Of a stretch of DNA of 51,360 bases, positions 44,540 to 51,360 are shown piece after piece. The notes under the pieces are model-generated. The model was not told the origin of the DNA. It saw only the letters and a list, made by a program, of their open reading frames with translations, and searched no databases. The translations under genes were made by a program, and so were the position numbers. The DNA is from Sulfurovum sp. Its GTDB lineage: Bacteria > Campylobacterota > Campylobacteria > Campylobacterales > Sulfurovaceae. Within the stretch, counting starts at the first letter, position 1; each line of letters opens with the position of its first letter. The stretch lies in the NCBI GenBank assembly GCA_027081115.1, contig JALWLD010000050.1, positions 1 to 51,360 on the forward strand, read 5' to 3'.

Positions 44540-44674
44540 TTTATAGAAAGTGATCAGTAGGGAAATCTAGGCATTTATGTTTAGGTTGGCAGCAGAAATG
44601 TTGTTTACGCTATCCGAACAGACTTGATAAAACAGTCGAAGAGACTTAAACTCTACTAATTTTAAGGATTTAAT
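44540..44674 (+). promoter_or_regulatory. Long atpE leader with a possible 16-residue upstream ORF
   Basis: The leader contains small hairpins (GACT / AGTC at 44621-44637, AGAG / CTCT just after) and an upstream ATG (44577) read to TGA (44625), with a weak ribosome site. AAGGA precedes the atpE ATG. No known riboswitch pattern is visible. Confidence 0.35.
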
Positions 44675-44986
44675 ATGAAAAAGTTTTTCTTACTTTTCTT
44701 GGCACTTGGTGCTGTTGCGTTTGCAGGTGATGCAGATGGTCAATCAATGATTAAAGCATACTCAGTAGTTGCTGCTGGTGTTGGTCTTGGTCTTGCTGCT
44801 CTTGGTGGTGCTGTAGGTATGGGTCATACTGCTGCTGCAACTATCGCTGGTACTGCTAGAAATCCAGGTCTTGGTGGTAAACTAATGACTACTATGTTTA
44901 TTGCACTTGCAATGATCGAAGCACAGGTTATCTATACATTGGTAATTGCACTTATTGCTCTTTACGCTAACCCGTTTATTGGTTAA
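44675..44986 (+). CDS. atpE: ATP synthase F0 subunit c
   Basis: 103-residue proteolipid that forms the rotating membrane ring of ATP synthase. Residues 1-18 form an extra N-terminal signal-like helix (FFLLFLALGAVAFAG), longer than the ~80-residue E. coli subunit but usual in Campylobacterota. Helix 1 carries the glycine-rich GVGLGLAALGGAVGMG, the polar loop is ARNPGLGGKL, and helix 2 carries the ion-binding Glu82 in MIEAQVIYTLV. The absence of the extra Gln/Ser ligands of Na+ rings suggests protons. It is separate from the other atp genes, as is usual in this phylum, and has its own promoter, leader and terminator. Confidence 0.95.
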   Translation: MKKFFLLFLALGAVAFAGDADGQSMIKAYSVVAAGVGLGLAALGGAVGMGHTAAATIAGTARNPGLGGKLMTTMFIALAMIEAQVIYTLVIALIALYANPFIG

Positions 44987-45082
44987 GACGCAACAGAAAA
45001 AATCTCTTTATGCTACGCTAACTCTGAATTAACTTCAGAAGTTGGCTCATTTGATTTATCAAATTCAGTATTAAAGTGTTTA

Positions 45083-45119
45083 AAAGTTTGTGACAGGTAC
45101 AATCCCGTCACAACTTTTT
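45083..45119 (+). terminator. Rho-independent terminator after atpE
   Basis: Stem AAGTTTGTGAC / GTCACAACTT (one bulged T) followed by TTTTT, about 100 nt after the atpE stop. A smaller hairpin (TCTGAA / TTCAGA) lies between. Confidence 0.7.
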
Positions 45120-45170
45120 GTTACCCTCATTTAAAAGTTCCTATAGTACTTTAAACTATATCTACATTAT

Positions 45171-45255
45171 GCGCACGTGGTGGAACGGTAGACACGCTAC
45201 CTTGAGGGGGTAGTGCCCTATGGGCGTGGAAGTTCAAATCTTCTCGTGCGCACCA
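45171..45255 (+). tRNA. tRNA-Leu (anticodon GAG)
   Basis: 85 nt class II tRNA. Acceptor GCGCACG pairs with CGTGCGC and is followed by ACCA, so CCA is encoded. Anticodon stem CTACC / GGTAG encloses the loop TTGAGGG, giving GAG, which reads CUC and CUU leucine codons. The long variable arm (TGCCCTATGGGCGT) and GTTCAAATC T-loop are present. Gap accounting: 44987-45439 holds the atpE terminator, this tRNA, its terminator and the hup promoter, and no other gene. Confidence 0.96.
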
Positions 45256-45354
45256 TCTTCAAAATTAACATTAAATTTTTAAAATAAATATAAAAATGAT
45301 AAAAATATATTTTTTCTTCTCATAATTATACGTAAAACATAAAAAAATTGCTTC

Positions 45355-45379
45355 AAAAGCCCTATTTTAGGGGCTTTTT
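45355..45379 (+). terminator. Rho-independent terminator after tRNA-Leu
   Basis: 8-bp stem AAAAGCCC / GGGCTTTT with an 8-nt loop, running into a T5 stretch. Confidence 0.7.
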
Positions 45380-45382
45380 ATC

Positions 45383-45410
45383 TTGACTTAAGAATGTATT
45401 ATGCTATAAT
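45383..45410 (+). promoter_or_regulatory. Sigma-70 promoter of hup
   Basis: TTGACT (45383-45388), 16-bp spacer, TATAAT (45405-45410). A strong match to both boxes fits an abundant nucleoid protein. AAGGAAGAAG precedes the ATG. Confidence 0.7.
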
Positions 45411-45439
45411 ATTCGTATCTTAATAAAAAAGGAAGAAGA

Positions 45440-45721
45440 ATGACAAAAGCAGATTTTGTAGAATTGGTACAGAAAAACGGTGAGTTTGAAAGTAAAGCAG
45501 CAGCGGAGAGAGCAGTAAAAGCATTTATTGCATCAGTAACTGAGGCACTTGTTAACAAAGAATCAGTATCTCTAGTAGGTTTTGGAACATTCTCAACTGT
45601 AGAAGTAGCTGAAAAAAGTGGTAAAGTTCCAGGAACTGACAAGACTTATACAAAAGCGGCGCACACTGCACCAAAATTCAAAATGGGTAAAACACTTAAA
45701 GACGCTGTTGCAAACGCGTAA
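45440..45721 (+). CDS. hup: HU-family DNA-binding protein
   Basis: 93-residue histone-like nucleoid protein that bends DNA as a dimer. N-terminal helices (MTKADFVELVQK, AERAVKAFIASVTEAL), the family signature VSLVGFGTFSTVEVAEKSGKVP, an arm TYTKAAHTAPKF and C-terminal helix GKTLKDAVANA. The arm is less basic than in E. coli HU (the usual RNPQTG reads PGTDKTY), a known variant in Campylobacterota. It has its own promoter and terminator. Confidence 0.92.
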   Translation: MTKADFVELVQKNGEFESKAAAERAVKAFIASVTEALVNKESVSLVGFGTFSTVEVAEKSGKVPGTDKTYTKAAHTAPKFKMGKTLKDAVANA

Positions 45722-45738
45722 TTAATATTTACTTTATT

Positions 45739-45777
45739 CAGGTTACCATTTTAGTAGCCTGAGCTTCACTTTTTTTC
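45739..45777 (+). terminator. Rho-independent terminator after hup
   Basis: 8-bp stem CAGGTTAC / GTAGCCTG (one G-U), then a T7 run a few bases downstream. Confidence 0.55.
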
Positions 45778-45898
45778 TCTACACATATTTTTAATCATTT
45801 TTTATCTTTATACAGAATATTTTATATTGGTTAGATCAAACCTATTGTAATGGCTACTAGGTTATACTTTTATCATGATTTAACCTAAAGGTAAGAAG

Positions 45899-46696
45899 AT
45901 GGATATGGGAAAGGTAATTGGTCTAGGTGTGGCAGGGAATTTTGCACATCATTTGGAGCAGGCGGGGGAACTGGAAGATTTTAAAGATGTAGTTACAGAA
46001 GAATCAGAAGCACCTAAAGGGATATTCCCTTTTTATCTGCCTGGATCTGCTTGTTTTTTGGGTCTTAACTCTATAGGGACAGATCAACTTACATTACCTG
46101 AATATGAAGCAAATGCACAGGTAGAACCTGAGATTGCTGTACTCTTTGAAATTATCTATGATGATAAAAAGAGAATAATAGACTTAAAAGCTGAAAAATT
46201 TACTACCTTTAACGACTGTACCATACGTAAAGAGGGTGCAAAGAAGATCTCGGAGAAGAAATCCTGGGGATTAAACTCCAAAGGGATTGGAAATAAATGG
46301 ATAGCTATTGACAAGTTTGAAGAGGGTGGTGTTATGGACCATTATCATCTATGCTCATTTGTGAAGCGTGAAGGTATCTTATACCCTTATGGTGTAGATG
46401 CCCCACTACTTGGTTACTCGTACTTCTACGGTAAGCTTAGAACCTGGCTGATAGATAAAATGAATACACAGGCAGACTTTGGTCCTCTTGAAAATATATC
46501 CGCACACTTAAAAGCATGCGATTACCCTCTAAAGGCGCTGATTTCCATTGGTGCTACAGCTTATGCAGAGTTTGGTGAAAAAAATTACTTGAAATCTGGA
46601 GATGAGATTTATGTGATGGCATATGATGAACGTGTAGATGATATTTCGTTTGAATTATCAGAGACAAAAGTGCTACTGCATCAAAAGGTGCAGTAG
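45899..46696 (+). CDS. DUF5718 family protein
   Basis: 265-residue cytosolic protein that I recognise as DUF5718, an uncharacterised family common in Campylobacterota. It opens MGKVIGLGVAGNFAHHLEQAGE and contains APKGIFPFYLPG and QVEPEIAVLFEI; the latter resembles the metal-ligand strand of fumarylacetoacetate hydrolase-fold enzymes (xxPExxxV), so it may be a distant relative with unknown chemistry. GGTAAGAAG precedes the ATG. It ends in a strong hairpin-T6 terminator that overlaps its stop codon. Confidence 0.75.
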   Translation: MDMGKVIGLGVAGNFAHHLEQAGELEDFKDVVTEESEAPKGIFPFYLPGSACFLGLNSIGTDQLTLPEYEANAQVEPEIAVLFEIIYDDKKRIIDLKAEKFTTFNDCTIRKEGAKKISEKKSWGLNSKGIGNKWIAIDKFEEGGVMDHYHLCSFVKREGILYPYGVDAPLLGYSYFYGKLRTWLIDKMNTQADFGPLENISAHLKACDYPLKALISIGATAYAEFGEKNYLKSGDEIYVMAYDERVDDISFELSETKVLLHQKVQ

Positions 46697-46702
46697 TTTT
46701 TT
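46673..46702. terminator. Terminator between DUF5718 and dnaJ
   Basis: Perfect 8-bp stem CTACTGCA / TGCAGTAG with an 8-nt loop, then T6 on the plus strand. It can also serve the convergent dnaJ. Confidence 0.75.
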
Positions 46703-46705
46703 GTC

Positions 46706-47836
46706 TTATTTGAACCAGTTTTTAACTCGGTCAAAAGCAGAGTCGAAGGTACTTTTATGTGGACGGCTTTCTACTCCGTAACTCTCTTGAAGTTGTTCAA
46801 GCAGTGCTTTTTGTTCTTCATTGACCTTTTTAGGAAGGATCATTTGTACCTGTGCAATGAGGCGTCCTTTTCTTCCTGAATGAACATCGGCTACCCCTTC
46901 ACCTTCAAAGATAAATTGCTCTTTGTCTTTGGTACTTTTGTTTAGTTCCAGCTCTAGTTCTCCATCAAGTGCAGGAATGGAGATGGTCTCTCCCAAAATA
47001 GCTTGAGTAAAGAAGACAGGTACTTCTATGTAGATATCATTGCCATTACGAATGAAGTTTTCATCCTCTTCCACATAGAATGTCAGATAGAGATCTCCTC
47101 GATGTCCATTTTTGGCTTCATTTCCATGACCTTGTACACGTAGACGGTTACCACTGTCTACACCAGCTGGAATCTTGATAGTTACTGTGTCTTCTTCTTC
47201 ATGATAGCCTTTACCTTGACAGCTTTCACATTTTTGTGCAACAGTTTTACCTTCACCTTGACACTTTGGACAAGTCTGTGCAAATTGCATAGGTCCTTGT
47301 CTCATGATCACTTGACCCTGACCACCACAATAGTCACAGGTATCAAGTTTAGCATCTTTTGCACCTGTACCCTGGCAGTCACTACAAGGTGTTTTAAAAC
47401 GTATATCTATCTTCTTTTCACAGCCAAAAACTGCTTCATGGAACTCAAGCTGTAATTCCATTTCAAAATCCAGTGCATATTTTTGGCTTGGGTCACGTCT
47501 GGTACGACCAAAACCGCCACCAAAGCCACCTGAACCACCGAACATGGAGTTAAAAATGTCCATAAAGTCATCCATGCCACCGCCACCGAAGCCACCACCC
47601 GTACCTTGACCTTGGAGCCCCTCTTTACCGTAACGGTCATAGATGGAACGTTTCTCATCATCTGAAAGCACCTGATAGGCTTCATTAACGACTTTAAATT
47701 TCTCTTCTGCTTCTTTGTCATCTGGATTTCTATCCGGGTGGTATTTCATCGCCAGTTTACGGTACGATTTTTTCAACTCTGCACCGGAACAGTCTCTAGA
47801 GACTTCCAATACTTCATAATAACACATATCTGTCAT
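46706..47836 (-). CDS. dnaJ: Chaperone DnaJ (Hsp40)
   Basis: 376-residue co-chaperone that delivers clients to DnaK and stimulates its ATPase. J domain at 1-70 ([33 protein letters not shown]), Gly/Phe region ([24 protein letters not shown]), four zinc motifs ([32 protein letters not shown]) and C-terminal client domains. ATG 47836 has GGAG 6 nt upstream; an in-frame TTG four codons earlier has none. It is not linked to dnaK or grpE here. It stands divergent to the Dabb gene. Confidence 0.96.
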   Translation of the reverse strand: MTDMCYYEVLEVSRDCSGAELKKSYRKLAMKYHPDRNPDDKEAEEKFKVVNEAYQVLSDDEKRSIYDRYGKEGLQGQGTGGGFGGGGMDDFMDIFNSMFGGSGGFGGGFGRTRRDPSQKYALDFEMELQLEFHEAVFGCEKKIDIRFKTPCSDCQGTGAKDAKLDTCDYCGGQGQVIMRQGPMQFAQTCPKCQGEGKTVAQKCESCQGKGYHEEEDTVTIKIPAGVDSGNRLRVQGHGNEAKNGHRGDLYLTFYVEEDENFIRNGNDIYIEVPVFFTQAILGETISIPALDGELELELNKSTKDKEQFIFEGEGVADVHSGRKGRLIAQVQMILPKKVNEEQKALLEQLQESYGVESRPHKSTFDSAFDRVKNWFK

Positions 47837-47889
47837 TTGTTTCTCCAATTATATGAGGAATATTTTGGCGAATTCTACCATAATTTGGT

Positions 47890-47895
47890 TATAAT
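47890..47895 (+). promoter_or_regulatory. -10 box of the Dabb-recR operon
   Basis: Perfect TATAAT 49 nt before the Dabb ATG. The leader contains a GGACA / TGTCC hairpin at 47911-47930. Confidence 0.45.
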
Positions 47896-47944
47896 TGCGA
47901 ATAAAAATAAGGACAGTGATATTGTTGTCCGTAAGTGAGAATGT

Positions 47945-48241
47945 ATGGTTGTACATATTGTAATGTTTCAGTTTAAAGAAGCGCATAAAAAAGCCAATAT
48001 GATTCAGGCAAAACAGATGCTGGAAAATTTAATGGGTGCAGTTCCTTCCTTGAAAAGTATAGATGTCGGTATGAACTTTTCTCAAGAAGATCGTGCTATG
48101 GACCTTAGTATTATTACTTCTTTTGCGAACAAAGAAGACCTTGATGCTTATGCTGTACATCCTGAACATTTAAAGGTGGTCGATTTTATTAAAACTGTAG
48201 TCGAGTACTCCAAAGTAGTAGATTACGTTAGGGATGAATGA
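47945..48241 (+). CDS. Dabb (stress-responsive alpha/beta barrel) family protein
   Basis: 98-residue protein with the dimeric ferredoxin-like Dabb fold: start MVVHIVMFQFKEAHKKANMIQAKQMLENL, then LKSIDVGMNF, DLSIITSFANKEDLDAYAVHPEH and a C-terminal VVDYVRDE. The His-Pro-x-His segment (AVHPEHLKVVDFI) is the family's signature. Biochemical role unknown. It overlaps recR by 4 nt (ATGA). Confidence 0.85.
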   Translation: MVVHIVMFQFKEAHKKANMIQAKQMLENLMGAVPSLKSIDVGMNFSQEDRAMDLSIITSFANKEDLDAYAVHPEHLKVVDFIKTVVEYSKVVDYVRDE

Positions 48242-48807
48242 AAAAGTATAAGATCGAAGCATTTGAAAACCTGGTAGATGCTTTTGGGTCTCTACCCTCT
48301 ATTGGTAAAAAAACAGCTATTCGTCTTGCCTACCATGCTGTCATGGAAGATGGTTTTGCTGCTATGAAACTGGCACATGCTTTAGAGACTGGAATCAATA
48401 GTATCCAGAAATGCACTAAATGTCACAATATGAGTGAAGATGAACTCTGTTCTATTTGTTCAGACCCTTATCGTGATTCAAGTAAACTCTGCATTGTACA
48501 GTCAGCTAAAGATATCCTCACAATAGAAGAGAGTGGGCAGTTCAATGGTGTTTATTATGTTATCTCGGAAGTGAGAGATATGGATGAAGCGCATCTCTTT
48601 TATGCTGTGGGTGGGGTAAATGAGATCATTTTTGCCTTTCCTCCGAGTATTGCTACTGATACCATGATATTGTATATTGAAGATAAACTAAATGGATTGG
48701 ATATACATTTTACAAAGATCGCACAGGGCGTACCTACCGGTGTTGAGTTGGAAAATATAGATATTATGTCACTCTCGCGTGCATTGGAAGCGAGAGTAAA
48801 AATATAG
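48238..48807 (+). CDS. recR: Recombination mediator RecR
   Basis: 189-residue component of the RecFOR/RecOR pathway that loads RecA at gaps. N-terminal helix-hairpin-helix (LPSIGKKTAIRLAYHAV), Cys4 zinc finger (CTKCHNMSEDELCSIC), and a Toprim domain from about 80 (LCIVQSAKDILTIEESGQFNGVYYVI), with the Walker-like end IAQGVPTGVELENIDIMSLSRAL. The Toprim core is somewhat divergent from E. coli, as usual for this phylum. A perfect ACTCTCGC / GCGAGAGT inverted repeat lies in its last codons. Confidence 0.94.
   Translation: MKKYKIEAFENLVDAFGSLPSIGKKTAIRLAYHAVMEDGFAAMKLAHALETGINSIQKCTKCHNMSEDELCSICSDPYRDSSKLCIVQSAKDILTIEESGQFNGVYYVISEVRDMDEAHLFYAVGGVNEIIFAFPPSIATDTMILYIEDKLNGLDIHFTKIAQGVPTGVELENIDIMSLSRALEARVKI
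48771..48797. terminator. Inverted repeat at the recR 3' end
   Basis: Perfect 8-bp ACTCTCGC / GCGAGAGT with an 11-nt loop, inside the last codons of recR and between convergent genes whose stops are 1 nt apart. It is a possible bidirectional terminator; no T-run. Confidence 0.35.
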
Positions 48808-48808
48808 C

Positions 48809-50173
48809 TTAGGTAAAGAGTGCATCAATAGCAGGATTGCCATTGGTCAATGTTTCAGGGTTTTCAATACCATAGATATTGTAGAGTGTCGCTGCAATGC
48901 TGAGTGGTTCAAACTGATAGGTACCATTTTTGGGTTTGAGAAAGAGTCTGTTAATGGAACCTGTATTATCTAGTACGGTTTCTCCTACCACACCTTTATG
49001 GTTAAAGTAGCCTTTCCCTCCCAATACATAGAAGTTTTGTAGATTCCCATGGTCCCAACCTAAGGCAGCATTTAAATTGACATTACGTCCAAACTCACTA
49101 AAGAGCATAATGTTTATATTTTGTACCTTGTTTACTGCTTTGATATGTGCCATGGCAGATTTTAAAATTTTAAAGAGACTCTCTGTTCGACTTACATAAT
49201 CTCTTGCTTCATTGTGATCATCCCAACCCCCTAGTCCATTGGTTCCCAGGGTAATTATTTTTGTGTCAGGGTTATTGGACATAATATTTATAGCTGTTTC
49301 GACTTTATCTGCAAAGTTGTTATTGGTTGGGTAAGTATCTGTACCAAGATCAGGTGTTACAACTCTAGAGAGCTCTTGGATAAATGCATCGAGTGAAGCA
49401 CGTCTTGTGAAGGCATCCTTGATTTTTCCTGTTTTATTATTTTTTTGTGCCAGGGTATCCATCTTTGCATAGAGGGCAGCATCAAAACCTGTATCTCTAT
49501 TGTTGTAGTCTGGGATACTCCTCTCATCACCATTGTAGTAGTACCACTCTCTGGAGTAACGCTCATAAGGATTGTTCAAGTCTTCATCTATTCCTACAGG
49601 TTTTAAATAAGCATTGAGTGGTGTTCTCCCTTCTGCATAGAATTTGGATTCTCCTTCCATTGTGATAAAAGGCATGATTGTATTTTCATTTATAATACCA
49701 TGGGCTTCCAGTACCTGTGCCAGATTGGAAATCATCCCTGCATTGTCATCATCAAAAGAGCCTTTTTGATTCTGGATAGTACAGCTTCCATGTGATTTGT
49801 TATTGGCTGCCTCTCTTACTCTAGAGTAGCAGGTACGAAAGAGTGTCATGTCACCATTGGCCATGAGCTCTTCCATATGAGTTCCACCAGCTTCTTCCCA
49901 ACACCCATTGTTTGTTCTTGTAACACCTCTAAAATAGCTGTCATAACTACTTTGTGATGCAGATTTTATTTCATCTATATTACTTAGGTTCCCACCTAAT
50001 TGTGAGGCACCTCCATACATGAATATCATAATAGTTTGTGCATTGTTACTGCTGTTAAGTGCGGGAGAAAAATTAACTTCATTCAGGTTTAACACCTGTG
50101 CTGAAGCAATATCCGGCATCAAGATTGCAGCTGAGGTTGTTATAGATAATTTGATAAATGTTCTTCTTTGCAT
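48809..50173 (-). CDS. DUF1501 family protein with Tat signal
   Basis: 454 residues. N-terminus MQRRTFIKLSITTSAAILMP is a twin-arginine signal (Arg3-Arg4, then the FIK segment), so the folded protein is exported to the periplasm. The rest is DUF1501, a sulfatase/alkaline-phosphatase-fold family: TIMIFMYGGASQLGG near the start, KIITLGTNGLGGWDDH and NIMLFSEFGRNVNLNAALGWDHG towards the end, where Asp and His would bind metal. The enzymatic activity is unknown. It is translationally coupled (TAATG, 1-nt overlap) to the upstream gene; DUF1501 genes are commonly paired with DUF1800. Confidence 0.82.
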   Translation of the reverse strand: MQRRTFIKLSITTSAAILMPDIASAQVLNLNEVNFSPALNSSNNAQTIMIFMYGGASQLGGNLSNIDEIKSASQSSYDSYFRGVTRTNNGCWEEAGGTHMEELMANGDMTLFRTCYSRVREAANNKSHGSCTIQNQKGSFDDDNAGMISNLAQVLEAHGIINENTIMPFITMEGESKFYAEGRTPLNAYLKPVGIDEDLNNPYERYSREWYYYNGDERSIPDYNNRDTGFDAALYAKMDTLAQKNNKTGKIKDAFTRRASLDAFIQELSRVVTPDLGTDTYPTNNNFADKVETAINIMSNNPDTKIITLGTNGLGGWDDHNEARDYVSRTESLFKILKSAMAHIKAVNKVQNINIMLFSEFGRNVNLNAALGWDHGNLQNFYVLGGKGYFNHKGVVGETVLDNTGSINRLFLKPKNGTYQFEPLSIAATLYNIYGIENPETLTNGNPAIDALFT

Positions 50174-51360
50174 TACTTCACTCCTTGTTGCATATAGGTC
50201 TCTTCCAATCTTGAAATATAATCAAGTACAATAGTTGCTATACGTTGTTTACTTCGCTCAAGTTCTATCTTTTCTCTCTCTGGGTCAGTATAGGTTCTAA
50301 ATATATTAAATGTATAGTTCAGGACAGTCTCTCCATCATTGTTAGTGGTTAGTATATGCTCTCTAAAAAGTGTAAGTTCTGCACCTCTTGGATTTCTTGA
50401 AATAGTGGCATTGAAGATATAGGTAATAAATGAGTCTAAACTTAACTGTATACTGTTTGCATCAAAGTTGAAGTGACTGTTGTCAACAAAGCTTTCATCC
50501 CAACCTTGCCGGTCATAGGCCTCATAGTTATCGATAGAAAGAGGATTTGATTTACGTATAAAGACGTTCTCTCTGATATATTTGTGGTAGGTGGCAAAAG
50601 AGAGAGTATCCAGCGGTACACGCTCAAGTTTTCCCAACTTATAGCGCATAGTAGCCTGATGCATCTCATCTAAAGCATACTTGAAATCATGCATACTTCT
50701 TGTACGGTGTTTATAATTCATTTTTTTAGCCAGAGGGAAAAAGAGTTCTTCTGCACTTTTAGCCTGTTCTGAATATAATAAATAAGCCTCAGAAAAAATA
50801 ATTTGAGCAAAGATATCTTGCCATGTTTCAGGGTTACTTTCCACAATAGTATTGGCAAGCATCTCTTGGCTACTCTCTGTTTCATTTGGAAAAAAGAAGT
50901 CTACTAGTCTTACTACTACTCCTTTGGTGTAGAGTGTAGACTTTACCAGTTCCCTGTAAAAGTCATCACCATTGTAGATAGTAGTACCAAATAGAGAGAT
51001 AGGTTCTCTATTTTGATTGAGACTGACTACAAGAGTGTCATTGTCTCTATCAAGCTTCCAGTTTTGTAGAGCTTTTCCTGCCAGTGGTACATGCGCATCA
51101 TTTTCATCAAGGGTAAATATCTCCAACATCTCTCTACCATTGTCTTCAGGACTTCTAAAACGTCGCCAGTTGTCTTCACTCATCATATGGACATAACCAA
51201 TGTAACGCATACCGGCTTCCGTATCTATCATCGTGACCAAACGGTTGTAAACTCTGGCAATGTTGGGTGTAGATGTGGAGTCTAACTCATAAGCAGGAGA
51301 GAACATGATGGTTTGTGTCAAAATATAAGCAGTCCAGTTTTTAAAGTAGTATTCATCTAA
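50173..51360 (-). CDS. Partner of DUF1501, probably DUF1800-like (5' end outside window)
   Basis: The reading frame is open to the window edge (codons before 51321 read LDEYYFKNWTAYILTQT), so the gene is truncated and any start at 51321 is internal. At least 395 C-terminal residues are present. Text such as NWRRFRSPEDNGREMLEIFTLD resembles the RENxARELLELHTLG helix of DUF1800 proteins, and the coupling to DUF1501 fits that pairing, but the rest (helical, FARxIFSEAYLLYSEQA-type) is divergent. Function unknown; DUF1800/DUF1501 pairs are thought to act at the cell surface. Confidence 0.6.
   Translation of the reverse strand, partial: LDEYYFKNWTAYILTQTIMFSPAYELDSTSTPNIARVYNRLVTMIDTEAGMRYIGYVHMMSEDNWRRFRSPEDNGREMLEIFTLDENDAHVPLAGKALQNWKLDRDNDTLVVSLNQNREPISLFGTTIYNGDDFYRELVKSTLYTKGVVVRLVDFFFPNETESSQEMLANTIVESNPETWQDIFAQIIFSEAYLLYSEQAKSAEELFFPLAKKMNYKHRTRSMHDFKYALDEMHQATMRYKLGKLERVPLDTLSFATYHKYIRENVFIRKSNPLSIDNYEAYDRQGWDESFVDNSHFNFDANSIQLSLDSFITYIFNATISRNPRGAELTLFREHILTTNNDGETVLNYTFNIFRTYTDPEREKIELERSKQRIATIVLDYISRLEETYMQQGVK

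Noticed and set aside
51306..51321. Start codons TTG 51321 or ATG 51306 for the last gene
   Set aside because: The frame continues open to the window edge with protein-like text, so both are internal; the gene is truncated.
1..51360. CRISPR array, prophage, insertion sequence or genomic island
   Set aside because: No direct-repeat/spacer pattern, transposase, integrase or att-like duplication was seen; gene content is core throughout, and the single tRNA has no integrase beside it.

Overview
The window looks like a chromosomal segment of a Campylobacterota (Epsilonproteobacteria), most like the Sulfurovum/Sulfurimonas lineage. The evidence is low GC, Campylobacterota-type house-keeping proteins (MqnC of the futalosine menaquinone route, a ~600-residue RecG, DUF5718, NhaD, CetB-like PAS), perfect TATAAT -10 boxes with weak -35 boxes, and the neighbourhoods bamD-lon and purD-RDD-lptD-pnp. 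The genus is inferred, not proven. There is no phage, IS element, CRISPR array or integrase; almost everything is core genome.

Layout. 1-5.2 kb: 3' end of mqnC, an M16-family protein without its zinc motif, recG, a DUF481 outer-membrane protein and long-form hpf. 5.3-13.3 kb (minus strand): the most striking region, a five-gene operon joined by zero-gap or 1-nt-overlap junctions. It encodes a 1705-residue MshQ-like exported protein and four minor (pseudo)pilins, preceded by a convincing cyclic-di-GMP-I (GEMM) riboswitch. 13.4-16.7 kb: bamD and lon. 16.8-22.1 kb (minus): a phosphorelay operon made of a PAS protein, an Hpt protein, a NIT-domain hybrid histidine kinase and a CheY-like receiver. 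22.2-27.4 kb: uvrC and a DciA-like gene facing a previously hidden 43-residue LptM-like lipoprotein, nadB and nhaD. 27.5-35 kb: guaA, a second DUF481 protein whose ribosome-binding site is a run of eight G, a small lipoprotein, a transglutaminase-like protein, htpG, a cation efflux protein and hemD.

35-44.5 kb: a structured RNA best explained as 6S RNA, then a tight run of purD, an RDD membrane protein, lptD, a J-domain protein, a phosphoribosyltransferase, pnp, and a hybrid histidine kinase in which every kinase motif is eroded. 44.5-51.4 kb: atpE with a long leader, tRNA-Leu(GAG), an HU protein, DUF5718, dnaJ, a Dabb protein, recR, and a Tat-exported DUF1501 protein coupled to a partner gene that runs off the window.

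How the parts work together: the strongest system-level reading is second-messenger control of a surface appendage. c-di-GMP, sensed by the leader RNA, would set expression of a giant adhesin-like protein plus its pilin-like tip or priming complex, an RNA-level counterpart of the c-di-GMP-controlled MSHA pilus. Envelope assembly is well represented (bamD, lptD, possible LptM, two DUF481 proteins), as are proteostasis (lon, htpG, dnaJ) and RNA/ribosome control (pnp, hpf, 6S RNA). All functions are assigned by reading sequence motifs and from memory of families; no searches were run.
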